NCBI RefSeq assembly: GCF_902506655.1
Contig: NZ_LR734808.1
Location: 1,798,001 to 1,862,000 of the forward strand
Reading direction: 5' to 3'
DNA length: 64,000 bases
From: Marinoscillum sp. 108
Lineage (GTDB): Bacteria; Bacteroidota; Bacteroidia; Cytophagales; Cyclobacteriaceae
Of the stretch, positions 32,956 to 42,344 are shown in pieces; the first letter of the stretch is position 1; every line of letters starts with the position of its first letter. The notes beneath the pieces were generated by a model. That model ran no database searches. It was not told where the DNA came from and was given only the letters and a program-made list of their open reading frames with translations. The position numbers were made by a program, and so were the translations under genes.

Positions 32956-33606
32956 TTATTGATCTTTTGGCTTTTCAATTACCGTATATCCTGTTTGATT
33001 GATGGCCTCTATGATGGTCTTTTCTTCCAGTCTTGAGGGCAAATACTCAATGGTGGCAGAGCCTTCAGTGTAGATGGCATCTACAGACTTTATCCCCGGG
33101 AGTGATCGAACCTCATGCTCAATGTGCGCCTCACATCCGGCACAAGTCATTCCTTTTACATCGAGTACAATCTTGTGTGTTTTCGTTGTGTCTTGTGAAA
33201 GGATAACTGAAGTATTTGGACTTGAGCCATTAGAGTAAAACATGCGCGAATAGCTTGGAAAAGCAAGCATCAAAGCGGCAAACGCAGTAACTATTCCGAG
33301 GAACTTTTTGGATTGCCAAAAAGACGGCTTTTCATCTGTTTCACAGGCGCATTCAATTTTTTCTTTGGTTCGTGGTTTAAGTTTCTGATACCAGGCGAAT
33401 CCTAATACGCCAATTGTCAGTGCGATTAAATAAGGTCTGAAGGGTTCCATCCAGGAGAATGTGGCTGCTATGCCACCAATACCAGCCAGCAATGAAAATA
33501 CAGGTGTGATACAACACAGCGAGGCTACAATTGCTGCAAACAATCCAGCGCCCGCACTTTTTGAGGACAAACTTGTCTGCCGTGAGGCATGGTTTGTAGT
33601 GCTCAT
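32956..33606 (-). CDS. merTP: Mercuric transport fusion protein MerTP
   Basis: A 216-residue MerT-MerP fusion. The first ~130 residues have three membrane helices; the mercury-binding vicinal cysteines are in IVASLCCITPVFSLL (helix 1), and CACETDEKPSF (a CxC pair) lies in the loop. The C-terminal HMA domain has GMTCAGCEAHIEHEVRSLPG. It takes Hg(II) across the inner membrane. No merA reductase is visible nearby, which is unusual. Stop and ArsR genes overlap by 4 nt. Confidence 0.92.
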   Translation of the reverse strand: MSTTNHASRQTSLSSKSAGAGLFAAIVASLCCITPVFSLLAGIGGIAATFSWMEPFRPYLIALTIGVLGFAWYQKLKPRTKEKIECACETDEKPSFWQSKKFLGIVTAFAALMLAFPSYSRMFYSNGSSPNTSVILSQDTTKTHKIVLDVKGMTCAGCEAHIEHEVRSLPGIKSVDAIYTEGSATIEYLPSRLEEKTIIEAINQTGYTVIEKPKDQ

Positions 33607-33977
33607 GATGTTAATTCTTTTTGATTTTGAATCGATAAGCTTTCCAGTACGGGTTTAATAATTTCCAGATTAGCCTCTACCAGTGAATAGAAGACCGTCT
33701 GACCAACCTTCTTATCTTTTACGAGCCCACCGTCTTTCAATTTTCGTAGGTGCTGAGAAACCCCGCCCACAGAGATATCCAGGATATCACTAAGATCACA
33801 GGGACACATTTCACCTTCTTTATGAAGCAGAAAAAGGATCTTCAGCCGTGCTGCATTTCCCGCCAAATTGAAAATTTTAGTAGTTAAATCCAGTTGTTCT
33901 TCCAGACGACTAAGGGTTTCCTTACACTCCTTTATTTGCACTGGATCTGCAAGTACTCTGATACATGTATTGCTCAT
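33603..33977 (-). CDS. ArsR/SmtB-family repressor of the mercury module
   Basis: A 124-residue winged-helix repressor: LKILFLLHKEGEMCPCDLSDILDISVGGVSQHLRKLKDGGLVKDKKVG. The CPC motif in the third helix is the usual soft-metal site (alpha3). It overlaps merTP by 4 nt and has two operators upstream (33987-34004 and 34030-34049). It would release DNA when Hg(II), or another thiophilic metal, binds. Confidence 0.92.
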   Translation of the reverse strand: MSNTCIRVLADPVQIKECKETLSRLEEQLDLTTKIFNLAGNAARLKILFLLHKEGEMCPCDLSDILDISVGGVSQHLRKLKDGGLVKDKKVGQTVFYSLVEANLEIIKPVLESLSIQNQKELTS

Positions 33978-33986
33978 CTTTTAATA

Positions 33987-34049
33987 TTTTAGTAATTACT
34001 AAAACGTGAGAGCAAAAGAAAGGTTCAGTATTTTAGTGAATACTAAAAT
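33987..34049. promoter_or_regulatory. Twin palindromic operators of the ArsR-type repressor
   Basis: TTTTAGTAATTACTAAAA (33987-34004) is a perfect palindrome directly before the repressor ATG; ATTTTAGT-GAAT-ACTAAAAT (34030-34049) is a second copy 44 bp upstream centre to centre. Both share the half-site TTTTAGT. The pair suggests cooperative binding and looping or stacking over the promoter. Confidence 0.8.
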
Positions 34050-34169
34050 TTAACGAGCCTTATGCGCTGTTTTTCTCCAGCATACCAAGCAGAAGACTGA
34101 TATCATTAATAAAAGCCCTCTGATGATGGGGATGTAGAGAGGAGGAGGCGGGCCCCCTCTCTGTATTGT

Positions 34170-34670
34170 TTAAAGCTTACCTTCTACCCTGCCGCACTTC
34201 AGCATCTTATCCCCAAAATATGGATTTCTGATTTCCTCAGACATACTCAGCCAGTTAGCGCCCGTGCCAAATGCCATTGGGCAATACTGGACATAAATCC
34301 CATCATTAGCGCCATTTGCTTTAAGCATAACAATGAGGCTGTCGCTGGCCTTTTTAAATGCTGTCCGCTGGGTTTCCACATCTTCACTGGTAGCAATGAC
34401 CTCTGCGGCCTTAATAATGTCCGTATTCCAGTTTTCAGAAGCTGCCGACTTAGCTAATTTTCCTGCGGCATTTTTGGCCTGATCTCTGTCGGTTTTTACC
34501 AGAGCATCTTTCAATATCATATAATCGGAGAGCGCACTGGATTGTGCCACAAGAACCTCCTCCAGCTCTGGAACAGCTGATACTTGTGACTCATTTTGTC
34601 TTTCATTGTTAGGATTGGAACATGCCATCAGCAAGGACACCAACCCAAGAGATAAGATGTATTTTTTCAT
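34170..34670 (-). CDS. DUF3347 lipoprotein
   Basis: A 166-residue protein starting MKKYILSLGLVSLLMACSNP; a lipobox (LLMAC) marks it as a lipoprotein. The body has EVLVAQSSALSDYMILKDALVKTDRDQAKNAAGKLAKSA and a conserved tail QYCPMAFGTGANWLSMSEEIRNPYFGDKMLKCG, the DUF3347 signature. The same domain is at the C-terminus of the adjacent CusB-like protein. A metal-chaperone role is likely, using His/Met/Cys at YCPMAF and LKCG. It lies 5 nt from the CusB stop, last gene of the operon. Confidence 0.9.
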   Translation of the reverse strand: MKKYILSLGLVSLLMACSNPNNERQNESQVSAVPELEEVLVAQSSALSDYMILKDALVKTDRDQAKNAAGKLAKSAASENWNTDIIKAAEVIATSEDVETQRTAFKKASDSLIVMLKANGANDGIYVQYCPMAFGTGANWLSMSEEIRNPYFGDKMLKCGRVEGKL

Positions 34671-34699
34671 TTTTACAAAATTTATATGGTTCATAATTA

Positions 34700-36478
34700 T
34701 TAAAGTTCTTCTTCTACATTCCCGCAGGAGAGCATGGCATCACCGAGATAGGGATTTAAAATCTTTTCAGAATCACTGAGCCAATAGGCTCCTCTATTGT
34801 TCATGGCCATGGGGCAGAACTGACGGAAGCCACTGGTTTCAATCTTGAATTTCTTAATCGTATGATAAAGCTGGTCACTCAGAGGAGAAAGCATCATTCT
34901 CATGGTTTCCAACTCGCTCCCTTTTTGAATGGCATTGGCAGCTGCCTTTAGCACAGTCAAATCCGCCATCCACTCCATATGGGCTTCGCCTTTTACCAGT
35001 TTCATATCCACTTTACCCAGTGATTCCAATAATGCTTTGGCCGTGGAGCTAGCCCTATCCGGATCTGCAGCAATCAATGCATCTTTTACCGGCAGATAAC
35101 TTTCAAACACTGACTTGATCTGGTTTTGGAAGGCCTTATCGGATTCATACTCCTTGTCTGAAACATTGATTTCAGAGTGGTTCATTTCCTTCGATTCTGG
35201 AGTAGTGCCGTGATTGTGCCCAGTCATGGCAGCTCCACCTTCCGGTGACATCATGCTGGGTTTGCCAGCCAACTGAGCTGCAGCATCCACGCTGAATGTG
35301 CCGTTTACAACAATCTCTTCACCTGCTTCCAACCCTTCTTTCACCACATAACTTTCTCCGAGAGATGGCCCGAGTGTTACCGTGCGCATACGGAAAGATA
35401 TGCTTTGATCACTGGCAGTTTTCACATAGACCACAGACTTTTTACCTGTCCACATCACAGCAGATTTGGGTACAATGAGCCCTTCTTTATTGGCGTGACT
35501 TGTCACACTCAGCACTCCTGAAGCAAACATTTCAGGCTTTAGTTGATAACCCGGATTATTCATCTCTACTCGTAGTTTGGATACGCGAGTCTTCGGATTG
35601 ATGACAGGATCTATGTAGGAGATTTTACCCGTGAATTGTTCACCAGGAAGTGAACTAATCGTAAATGAAACCGAAGCCCCTTCCCTGATCCAGGCCAGGT
35701 CAGATTCATAAGCATCAAACAACACCCATACATTTGACAGATCGGCGATCATGTAGATAGGTGCTCCCTGCTTGATGTAATCCCCAAGCATGACCAGCTT
35801 TTCCTTTACATAACCCGATCGCTCAGATCGGATGGGCAGGGTCTCTAGTGGTTTGCCATTAGCCAAAATCTGGTCGATTTGTGCATTCGTGAGCTTCCAG
35901 TTTGTAAGCTTCCTCTTGGCTGCAGCGAAGAGCTCAGGCTGCTTGTCTTTGATCTTTTGAGTCTCAAATAACTCCTGCTGAGCGGTAACTAACTCAGGTG
36001 AGTAGATAGTGGAAATCTCCTGGCCTTTTTGAACAAAATCTCCAGAGAAATTCACGTTCAATGTTTCCACCCGACCGGGAATGTGAGAGGCCTGGGTATA
36101 AACCAGTTTCTCATTCTCCATCACCTTCCCGTTTAGCCGAATCGTTTTGGTAATTTCACCAGCCCCCACTTTTTGGGTAACCACATTGGCCAACTTCAAC
36201 GCAGTTGGAGACATGTGAATAGCCATCGGATCGTCCATGCCCAAATCTGATTCAAGAGGAATCAGATCCATACCGCAAATGGGACAAGAGCCGGGTTCGT
36301 TCTTGCGGATTTGCGGGTGCATGGAGCAAGTCCAAACGCCATTTTCGTCAGCTACATGTTCGTGATCTTCGCTCATTTCTGAGGCGGGTGTTGAAGGCTT
36401 TAACATCCATCCGATCAAACCACCAATGATCAAGGTAAGGCCAATCAGCACATATTTATTTTGAAGTAACTTTTTCAT
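34700..36478 (-). CDS. CusB-type RND efflux membrane-fusion protein with DUF3347 tail
   Basis: A 592-residue adaptor. N-terminal membrane anchor (KYVLIGLTLIIGGLIGWML), then a heavy-metal-binding domain WTCSMHPQIRKNEPGSCPICG (about 49-70), the membrane-fusion body with alpha-hairpin and barrel (about 100-400), a His-rich linker (GHNHGTTPESKEMNHSE), and a C-terminal DUF3347 domain ending FCPMAMNNRGAYWLSDSEKILNPYLGDAMLSCG. It links the inner-membrane pump to the outer-membrane channel, and both end domains probably hand over Cu(I). Confidence 0.93.
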   Translation of the reverse strand: MKKLLQNKYVLIGLTLIIGGLIGWMLKPSTPASEMSEDHEHVADENGVWTCSMHPQIRKNEPGSCPICGMDLIPLESDLGMDDPMAIHMSPTALKLANVVTQKVGAGEITKTIRLNGKVMENEKLVYTQASHIPGRVETLNVNFSGDFVQKGQEISTIYSPELVTAQQELFETQKIKDKQPELFAAAKRKLTNWKLTNAQIDQILANGKPLETLPIRSERSGYVKEKLVMLGDYIKQGAPIYMIADLSNVWVLFDAYESDLAWIREGASVSFTISSLPGEQFTGKISYIDPVINPKTRVSKLRVEMNNPGYQLKPEMFASGVLSVTSHANKEGLIVPKSAVMWTGKKSVVYVKTASDQSISFRMRTVTLGPSLGESYVVKEGLEAGEEIVVNGTFSVDAAAQLAGKPSMMSPEGGAAMTGHNHGTTPESKEMNHSEINVSDKEYESDKAFQNQIKSVFESYLPVKDALIAADPDRASSTAKALLESLGKVDMKLVKGEAHMEWMADLTVLKAAANAIQKGSELETMRMMLSPLSDQLYHTIKKFKIETSGFRQFCPMAMNNRGAYWLSDSEKILNPYLGDAMLSCGNVEEEL

Positions 36479-36490
36479 TTCAGTAATATT

Positions 36491-37729
36491 TTATTGAGTA
36501 CCGCCCAGGATATAATCCAAATTAGCGAGGGCTATGAATAGCTTCGTTTTTGATTTAATTTCTAGTTTCTGATAGTTGAGTAGTTGCATCTGAATGCGCA
36601 GCAGCTCTACCAGGTCTTTTCCTGAATTGCCGAACTCCGAAACCAAGAGTGACTGAATTCGCTGTGTCTCTTCAATTTGTATTTCATAGAGATTCAGCAT
36701 TTCAATTTCACGCATCACATCATATTTCACGTTTTCAAAGGAGGCATTCAATTCATTTCTCGTGGATTGCGCCATGAGTTCAATGCTCTCTGTCTGAAGC
36801 TTATTCTCCTTCAAAGCAGCCTTATATTTCCTGCGGTACAGCGGAAGGGAAACAGTAATCATCGGCATGATGGCATCTTGTCCGTTTCCTGGAACATTCA
36901 TACCTGCCTGTCCGGCCGCCAAGTCTGTTCTTTCCGCCACGATGATGTAATCCAATCCCACACCCAACTTTGGCATGGACTGTTTTTCGATTGCCATATA
37001 CTGCTTTTCCTTAGACTGCTTTTTCAGTGTAATTTCCTTCAATAACGGGTGGTCGTTCCAATTTACCTGCTCAGAGTAGACGGGCACACTCACAGAATCA
37101 AATGGAGAAGTAAAAACCTCCATTGAGTCTGGCCGATTGAGGAGCTGATTGAAGGAAGCTGTCAAAGGTCTTTTCATTCCTTCAAGGAGTATGATTTCGG
37201 TTTCCATATCCTGAATCATGAGATCAACCCTGAGAACATCTGCCAGGCTGGTTTTACCATTCTCGTATTTTGAAGTGGCCAGGGTCTTCCATGATTTCAG
37301 GATATCCAGGTTCCCTCGTTGAATCGATAAGACATCCTCCAGCTCTACCAATGGGTAGTACGCTCTGGAAACCTGGAACCATAGTTTATTTTGTTCATCA
37401 ATGTATCGTTCGAAAGCAGCATCAGCTATAAGAGCTGTTGCTTCCCCCTGCACCTTCAAAGTCCCGAACCACGGAAACATTTGAGAGAGTGTAAACCTGG
37501 CCATCTGTCTCCCAACCCGTGTCTCGGTCATCCGACCAAATGCACTTACTGACAGTGTAGGATCTGGAAAACCTTTCACTTGAGTCACGCGCTGCAGGGC
37601 CGCCTCAAACTCCTTGTATTTGGACTGAAGCATGGGATTGTTTTCCGATGCCTCCTGTTGGTATTCCTGAAGCGTTTGTGCGCTAACAAGCGAACCCAAT
37701 AATAAGAATACTATAGTTAGATATCTCAT
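36491..37729 (-). CDS. TolC-family outer-membrane efflux protein (CusC-like)
   Basis: A 412-residue protein with a signal peptide (MRYLTIVFLLLGSLVSA) and two halves of long coiled helices with a short strand region, e.g. LQEYQQEASENNPMLQSKYKEF and MNVPGNGQDAIMPMITVSLPLYRRKYKAALKE, typical of TolC-type trimeric channels. It overlaps the start-stop junction with the RND pump gene by 4 nt. It completes the tripartite metal efflux pump. Confidence 0.9.
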   Translation of the reverse strand: MRYLTIVFLLLGSLVSAQTLQEYQQEASENNPMLQSKYKEFEAALQRVTQVKGFPDPTLSVSAFGRMTETRVGRQMARFTLSQMFPWFGTLKVQGEATALIADAAFERYIDEQNKLWFQVSRAYYPLVELEDVLSIQRGNLDILKSWKTLATSKYENGKTSLADVLRVDLMIQDMETEIILLEGMKRPLTASFNQLLNRPDSMEVFTSPFDSVSVPVYSEQVNWNDHPLLKEITLKKQSKEKQYMAIEKQSMPKLGVGLDYIIVAERTDLAAGQAGMNVPGNGQDAIMPMITVSLPLYRRKYKAALKENKLQTESIELMAQSTRNELNASFENVKYDVMREIEMLNLYEIQIEETQRIQSLLVSEFGNSGKDLVELLRIQMQLLNYQKLEIKSKTKLFIALANLDYILGGTQ

Positions 37730-40700
37730 CTCAATTTCCTGTTTTGGTTGTTAATCACCGTTTCTCGCCAGAAAGCCTGAAGGATCGGCACCACGAACAT
37801 GGTCATGATCTGAATGGCCATTCCACCAAAGGTCGGGATGGCCATTGGCACCATAATGTCGGATCCTTTACCTGTTGATGACAGTACCGGAAGCAAGGCG
37901 ATTATTGCCACCGCGGCAGTCATCATCGCAGGGCGTACTCGTTTTTTACCGGCTTCAAGTACCGCTGCTCTTACCTCAGGTATGGTACCTGGCTTCCGTT
38001 CCTCAAATACCTGATGGATGTACGTTCCCATGATCACTCCATCGTCTGTGGCGATTCCAAAAAGTGCTATGAAGCCTACCCAAACCGCTACACTCAGATT
38101 AATGGGGTGCATCTGAAATAGCTCTCGCATGTTGGTGTCTGAAATGGAGAAATCCAGGAACCAATCCTGACCGTACAGCCAGAGCATGATAAAACCTCCT
38201 GCAAATGCCACAAATACGCCTGAGAAATGGATTGATGAGGCAATGACCGTCTTGAACTGGAAGTAGAGCAGTAGGAAGATGACAATCAAACTGATTGGTA
38301 TCACAATAGATAGCCGCTTGATGGCGCGCACCTGATTTTCGTAGGTTCCTGAGAATTTGTAGCTAATTCCGGCCGGAACAATCAATTCACCTGAATCAAT
38401 TTTACCCAGAATAGCCTCTTGAGAGGCCTTTACCACATCCACCTCCGCAAAACCTGCTCGTTTATCAAACAGCACATAGCCAACCAGAAACGTCTCCTCA
38501 CTACGAATCATTTGTGGTCCTCTGACATATTCAAAATCCACCAGCTGCTTCATGGGGATTTGAGCACCAGTAGGTGTGGGGATCAGAATGTTGCCAAGTG
38601 ATTCGGGATCATCACGTAACTCCCGTGGGTATCTCACCCTTACAGGAAAACGCTCACGCCCTTCCACTGTAGAGGTGATTTTCATGCCCCCTATTGCCGT
38701 TTCGATAGTCTGCTGTACATCCTCAATGCTAAGTCCGTATCGGGCGATTTCATTCCTATTGATATTTAAGTGCAGATAAGGCTTGCCCACAATTCGATCA
38801 GCAAACACCGCTTCTGATTTTACGGAATGAACGTCTTTAAGAATGTTCTCAAGTTGGAAACCAAAATCCTGAATGGTCTTTAAGTCAGGACCATACACTT
38901 TGATTCCCATGGGTGCTCGCATGCCTGTCTGAAGCATCACCAATCGTGTCTCTATGGGCTGCAATTTTGGAGCTGAAGTCACGCCTGGTATTTTAGTCAC
39001 CCGGACTATCTCATCCCAGATGTCGTCTGGAGATTTAATTGATTCCCTCCAGTTTCGGAAGTATTGTCCTTTGAGGTCAGGGAGAAGATCAGAAGTGGAG
39101 ATATTAGCAGCCAGGATTTCCTCATTGGACAACGACTCACCTGATTTTAATATGAAATTTCCTTTCCCATCTACCTTAAATCGCTTGCGATGACCTTCTC
39201 CATCAATGACATACTCCGGCTTATAGTTGATAACATTTTCATACATGGAGATAGGTGCAGGATCAAGCGCTGACTCCACTCTGCCAAGCTTTCCCACCAC
39301 CATTTCCACTTCCGGGATTTGAGCCACTAACATGTCGAGCTGTCCAACCACCCTTCGGTTTTGTTCCATCCCTGCATGAGGCATGGAGGTAGGCATAAGC
39401 AGAAAGCTTCCTTCGTTCAATGAAGGCATAAATTCCGATCCGATACCCGGAAAGGTTTTATCCAGCGATTTCCAGGCTTGGGTTTCCTTTATCCCATCCC
39501 CTAAGAACCCAAAGGATTTACCAAATCCAATCCAGATGACAACACCCAGCAGAATAGTGAAGAACGGAAGCAACAAGAATTTGCCTTTGTTAACCAGACA
39601 CCATTTCAGAATGGGCTCATAAAAATGAACGACTGACAATAGTGCTCCCAGGATAATTCCAATGAGCCCCAGTACGAATAGATAGTTCACAGTAAGTGAG
39701 GTTTGAACACCTAAAGGCATCCATTCTTCAGCGAGAAAGAAGCTGGCAATAAACAGGGCCAAGGCTATATTGATATACTCAGGGAATTTCTTAAATCGCT
39801 CTGGCCATTTGCTTTCCAGCATGTTATTGAAACCAATAAGGCACAGTACCCCAGGAAGCCACATTTGAGTATAGACTACTAGCAGAATACCGGCAGTTAT
39901 GAAAGTGAAATTCCAGATGTTCCGAACGTTCTTCTTGTCGTATCGTATGCCGAAAATGAAATAAGCCAGCGTGGGCAACACAACAAGCCCAAGAACAAAG
40001 GATCCAAGCAGGGCATACGTCTTTGTGAAAGCCAAAGGCTTGAAGAGCTTGCCTTCTGCCGATTCCATAGCGAAAACAGGGACGAAGCTGACAATTGTTG
40101 TAGCCAGTGCGGTTGTAATAGCGGATGCTACCTCTTTTGTAGCCTCATAAATGACCCGGAGTAAGTCTTTTCCTTTCACTCCGTGGTTTTCAGGCATTTC
40201 CAGATAGCGTATGATATTCTCCACGAAAACAATCCCTACATCCACCATTACCCCAATGGCAATAGCTATTCCTGAAAGAGCGACAACATTAGCGTCCACA
40301 CCAGTATATCGCATGACTATGAATGTCATCAATACGCCTACAGGTAGCAGGCTCGAAATAATGATCGATGCACGAAGATTGAGTAGCAGCACCAGCACAA
40401 CGATGATGCTGATCAGCACTTCATGAGATAAGGCTGTTTCCAGCGTACCAATAGTTTCATGGATCAACTGAGTGCGGTCGTAGAATGGAACAATAGTCAG
40501 TTGAGATTCTGTACCATCTGTTAATGTTTTCTTCGGCAAGCCGGGAGCAATCTCATTGATCTTGGCCTTTACATTATTGATCACCTCCAAAGGATTGGAA
40601 CCGTATCGGGCCACCACCACACCTCCAACCACTTCAGCACCTTCCTTATCGAGTGCTCCTCGGCGGGCTGCAGGCCCAAGGGATACTACTGCTACATCCT

Positions 40701-41529
40701 TGATTCGGATAGGGACATTGTCCTGAACTGACACCACGGCCTTCTCTATGTCGGCCACTGATTTGATATAGCCTAAACCTCTAACCAGGTACTCTGCCTG
40801 GTTGATTTCAATCGTTTTGGCACCTACATCACGATTCGACTTGCGAACAGCGTCCATCACCTTCATTAGTGGTATGCCGTAGGCTTTTAAAGCATCTGGA
40901 TTCACATCGATCTGGTATTCCTGAACGAATCCACCGATTGAAGCAACTTCTGAAACTCCTTCTACCGCATTCAGGCCATACTTCACATAGAAGTCCTGAA
41001 CCGTTCTGATTTCATGCAAATCCCAGCCGCCGGTAACATTGCCTTCCTTATCACGCCCTTCAATGGTGTACCAAAACACTTGCCCCAAAGCAGTCGCGTC
41101 CGGACCCAAGGTGGGTCGAACGTCATCAGGGAGTAGTCCTGAAGGAATCGAATTTAGCTTTTCAAGGATTCGGGAGCGAGACCAATAAAATTCAATTTCT
41201 TCATCGAAGATGATATTGATCATTGAAAACCCGAAAATGGAGGAACTTCTGATCGATTTCACTCCTGGGATACCCAATAAATAAGTGGTCATTGGGTAGG
41301 AAATCTGATCTTCAATGTCCTGTGGAGAGCGTCCCGGCCATTGGGTAAACACAATCTGCTGATTTTCACCGATATCAGGAATCGCATCCACAGGAACCGG
41401 ATCCTTTGGGAGAAAACCTGTATTCCAGCTAAAAGGGGAAGTAACAATCCCCCACGCTACCAGCATGATCAGTATGAGTACCGTCACCAAACGGTTCTCA
41501 AGGAAATATTTTATGATTTGATTTAGCAT
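37726..41529 (-). CDS. CusA-type heavy-metal RND efflux pump with extended inserts
   Basis: A 1267-residue RND permease, about 220 residues longer than classic CusA. Conserved features: QWPGRSPQDIEDQISYPMTT, IRSSSIFGFSMINIIF, ALSGIAIAIGVMVDVGIVFVENI (proton relay helix 4), SFLLMPTSMPHAG, and VGFIALFGIATDDGVIMGTY. The extra length lies mainly in added hydrophobic segments around residues 540-640 (ITAGILLVVYTQMWLPGVLCL and following) and a soluble insert near residue 770-840 (KPEYVIDGEGHRKRFKVDG). It exports Cu(I)/Ag(I) from the periplasm using proton motive force. First gene of the Cus operon. Confidence 0.95.
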   Translation of the reverse strand: MLNQIIKYFLENRLVTVLILIMLVAWGIVTSPFSWNTGFLPKDPVPVDAIPDIGENQQIVFTQWPGRSPQDIEDQISYPMTTYLLGIPGVKSIRSSSIFGFSMINIIFDEEIEFYWSRSRILEKLNSIPSGLLPDDVRPTLGPDATALGQVFWYTIEGRDKEGNVTGGWDLHEIRTVQDFYVKYGLNAVEGVSEVASIGGFVQEYQIDVNPDALKAYGIPLMKVMDAVRKSNRDVGAKTIEINQAEYLVRGLGYIKSVADIEKAVVSVQDNVPIRIKDVAVVSLGPAARRGALDKEGAEVVGGVVVARYGSNPLEVINNVKAKINEIAPGLPKKTLTDGTESQLTIVPFYDRTQLIHETIGTLETALSHEVLISIIVVLVLLLNLRASIIISSLLPVGVLMTFIVMRYTGVDANVVALSGIAIAIGVMVDVGIVFVENIIRYLEMPENHGVKGKDLLRVIYEATKEVASAITTALATTIVSFVPVFAMESAEGKLFKPLAFTKTYALLGSFVLGLVVLPTLAYFIFGIRYDKKNVRNIWNFTFITAGILLVVYTQMWLPGVLCLIGFNNMLESKWPERFKKFPEYINIALALFIASFFLAEEWMPLGVQTSLTVNYLFVLGLIGIILGALLSVVHFYEPILKWCLVNKGKFLLLPFFTILLGVVIWIGFGKSFGFLGDGIKETQAWKSLDKTFPGIGSEFMPSLNEGSFLLMPTSMPHAGMEQNRRVVGQLDMLVAQIPEVEMVVGKLGRVESALDPAPISMYENVINYKPEYVIDGEGHRKRFKVDGKGNFILKSGESLSNEEILAANISTSDLLPDLKGQYFRNWRESIKSPDDIWDEIVRVTKIPGVTSAPKLQPIETRLVMLQTGMRAPMGIKVYGPDLKTIQDFGFQLENILKDVHSVKSEAVFADRIVGKPYLHLNINRNEIARYGLSIEDVQQTIETAIGGMKITSTVEGRERFPVRVRYPRELRDDPESLGNILIPTPTGAQIPMKQLVDFEYVRGPQMIRSEETFLVGYVLFDKRAGFAEVDVVKASQEAILGKIDSGELIVPAGISYKFSGTYENQVRAIKRLSIVIPISLIVIFLLLYFQFKTVIASSIHFSGVFVAFAGGFIMLWLYGQDWFLDFSISDTNMRELFQMHPINLSVAVWVGFIALFGIATDDGVIMGTYIHQVFEERKPGTIPEVRAAVLEAGKKRVRPAMMTAAVAIIALLPVLSSTGKGSDIMVPMAIPTFGGMAIQIMTMFVVPILQAFWRETVINNQNRKLR

Positions 41530-41608
41530 ACTATGATTTGAAAGACTAGAATAAACATGACAGCCTCAACACTTCATTTGCGCTGGGGACATGAATCAAA
41601 TCGTCAAA

Positions 41609-42022
41609 TCATATAAGGAAAACCTGATGCAGAACCTGATAGTCCGGACTGCCAAGTTGTGGGGAGGTATCAACCGGAATGGGTTGATCAAAAGTCTCCT
41701 CAAATTCTATAGAATAAAGGATAGTCGCTATAGCTATAGCCACGAAGAATTGAGCTGCTTCATTAGAGACTTCCTTGTTTAAAGTCTCATCAACCTCTGC
41801 AGAGACATACTGATTCTCACAGCATGGGGATTTAGAGAAGTGTGGAGAGTCATGCTCTGCTTCGGGCATATCCATCATGCCCATACCACAATCCAGGTGC
41901 TTTTCTCCAAACATCAATTCACTTACTATCGCACGCCCACCGCAAAAGTGAGTTCCAAAGGTGATACCCAGGTTTCCGAGTAGCAACATGAAGATAAGCG
42001 ATATGGAAGTGACCTTTTTCAA
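41609..42022 (-). CDS. HYC_CC_PP-family small secreted protein
   Basis: A 137-residue protein from a TTG start, MKKVTSISLIFMLLLGNLG; a longer frame begins at TTG 42064. Landmarks are FGTHFCGGRAIVSEL, CGMGMMDM, SPCCENQYVS and the end PQLGSPDYQVLHQVFLI, which match the HYC_CC_PP family of Bacteroidota proteins tied to metal transport operons. Probably a periplasmic metal-binding protein. It lies upstream of, and on the same strand as, the Cus pump, 79 nt away. Confidence 0.8.
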   Translation of the reverse strand: MKKVTSISLIFMLLLGNLGITFGTHFCGGRAIVSELMFGEKHLDCGMGMMDMPEAEHDSPHFSKSPCCENQYVSAEVDETLNKEVSNEAAQFFVAIAIATILYSIEFEETFDQPIPVDTSPQLGSPDYQVLHQVFLI

Positions 42023-42139
42023 CCTTACAAATATACGGAAAGCTTGAAACAGAGATTTACACAATAAAAGGATAGAGTTACATGATTATAAGAGAATCTC
42101 CAGAGGAAGGGAAATAAGACCCCCATAGCTGAGGCTCTC

Positions 42140-42176
42140 TACGTGAATCACGTATTTTTTAGATTGCGTATATCCC
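42140..42176. promoter_or_regulatory. Shared regulatory element, site A
   Basis: TACGTGAATCACGTA (42140-42154), a near-perfect palindrome, followed by TTGCGTATATCCCC (42164-42177). It corresponds to the elements upstream of the cassette genes (B-E), with 9 nt rather than 5 nt between the two parts. A -7-like TAACTTTA is at 42202-42209. It would drive the small membrane peptide and probably the kinase-regulator genes, closing a feedback loop with the LuxR-type regulator. Confidence 0.6.
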
Positions 42177-42236
42177 CCTCACAACAGATAACACAGTGTG
42201 CTAACTTTACGAAATTCACCAAAAATTCATTCGCCA

Positions 42237-42344
42237 ATGAATAGATTCAACAAAACGGCTGCCATCAGGGTGATAGACATCCTGATCGGCACTATGATTA
42301 TTCTCACCATTGTGATCACCTTCCTGGAGAAAGGTCCTTCCTGA
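42237..42344 (+). CDS. 35-residue single-span membrane peptide
   Basis: ATG at 42237 opens MNRFNKTAAIRVIDILIGTM and continues with a hydrophobic stretch to FLEKGPS before TGA. Residues 12-30 form one membrane helix flanked by positive N-terminal and charged C-terminal ends. It lies 61 nt after the shared regulatory element, about where the cassette genes lie relative to theirs. It may modulate the adjacent kinase. Too short for homology-based assignment. Confidence 0.5.
   Translation: MNRFNKTAAIRVIDILIGTMIILTIVITFLEKGPS

Noticed and set aside
34170-34694. Longer start MNHINFVKMKKY for the DUF3347 lipoprotein
   Set aside because: The extra residues would precede the signal peptide and overlap the CusB stop region; MKKYILSL is the normal lipoprotein start.
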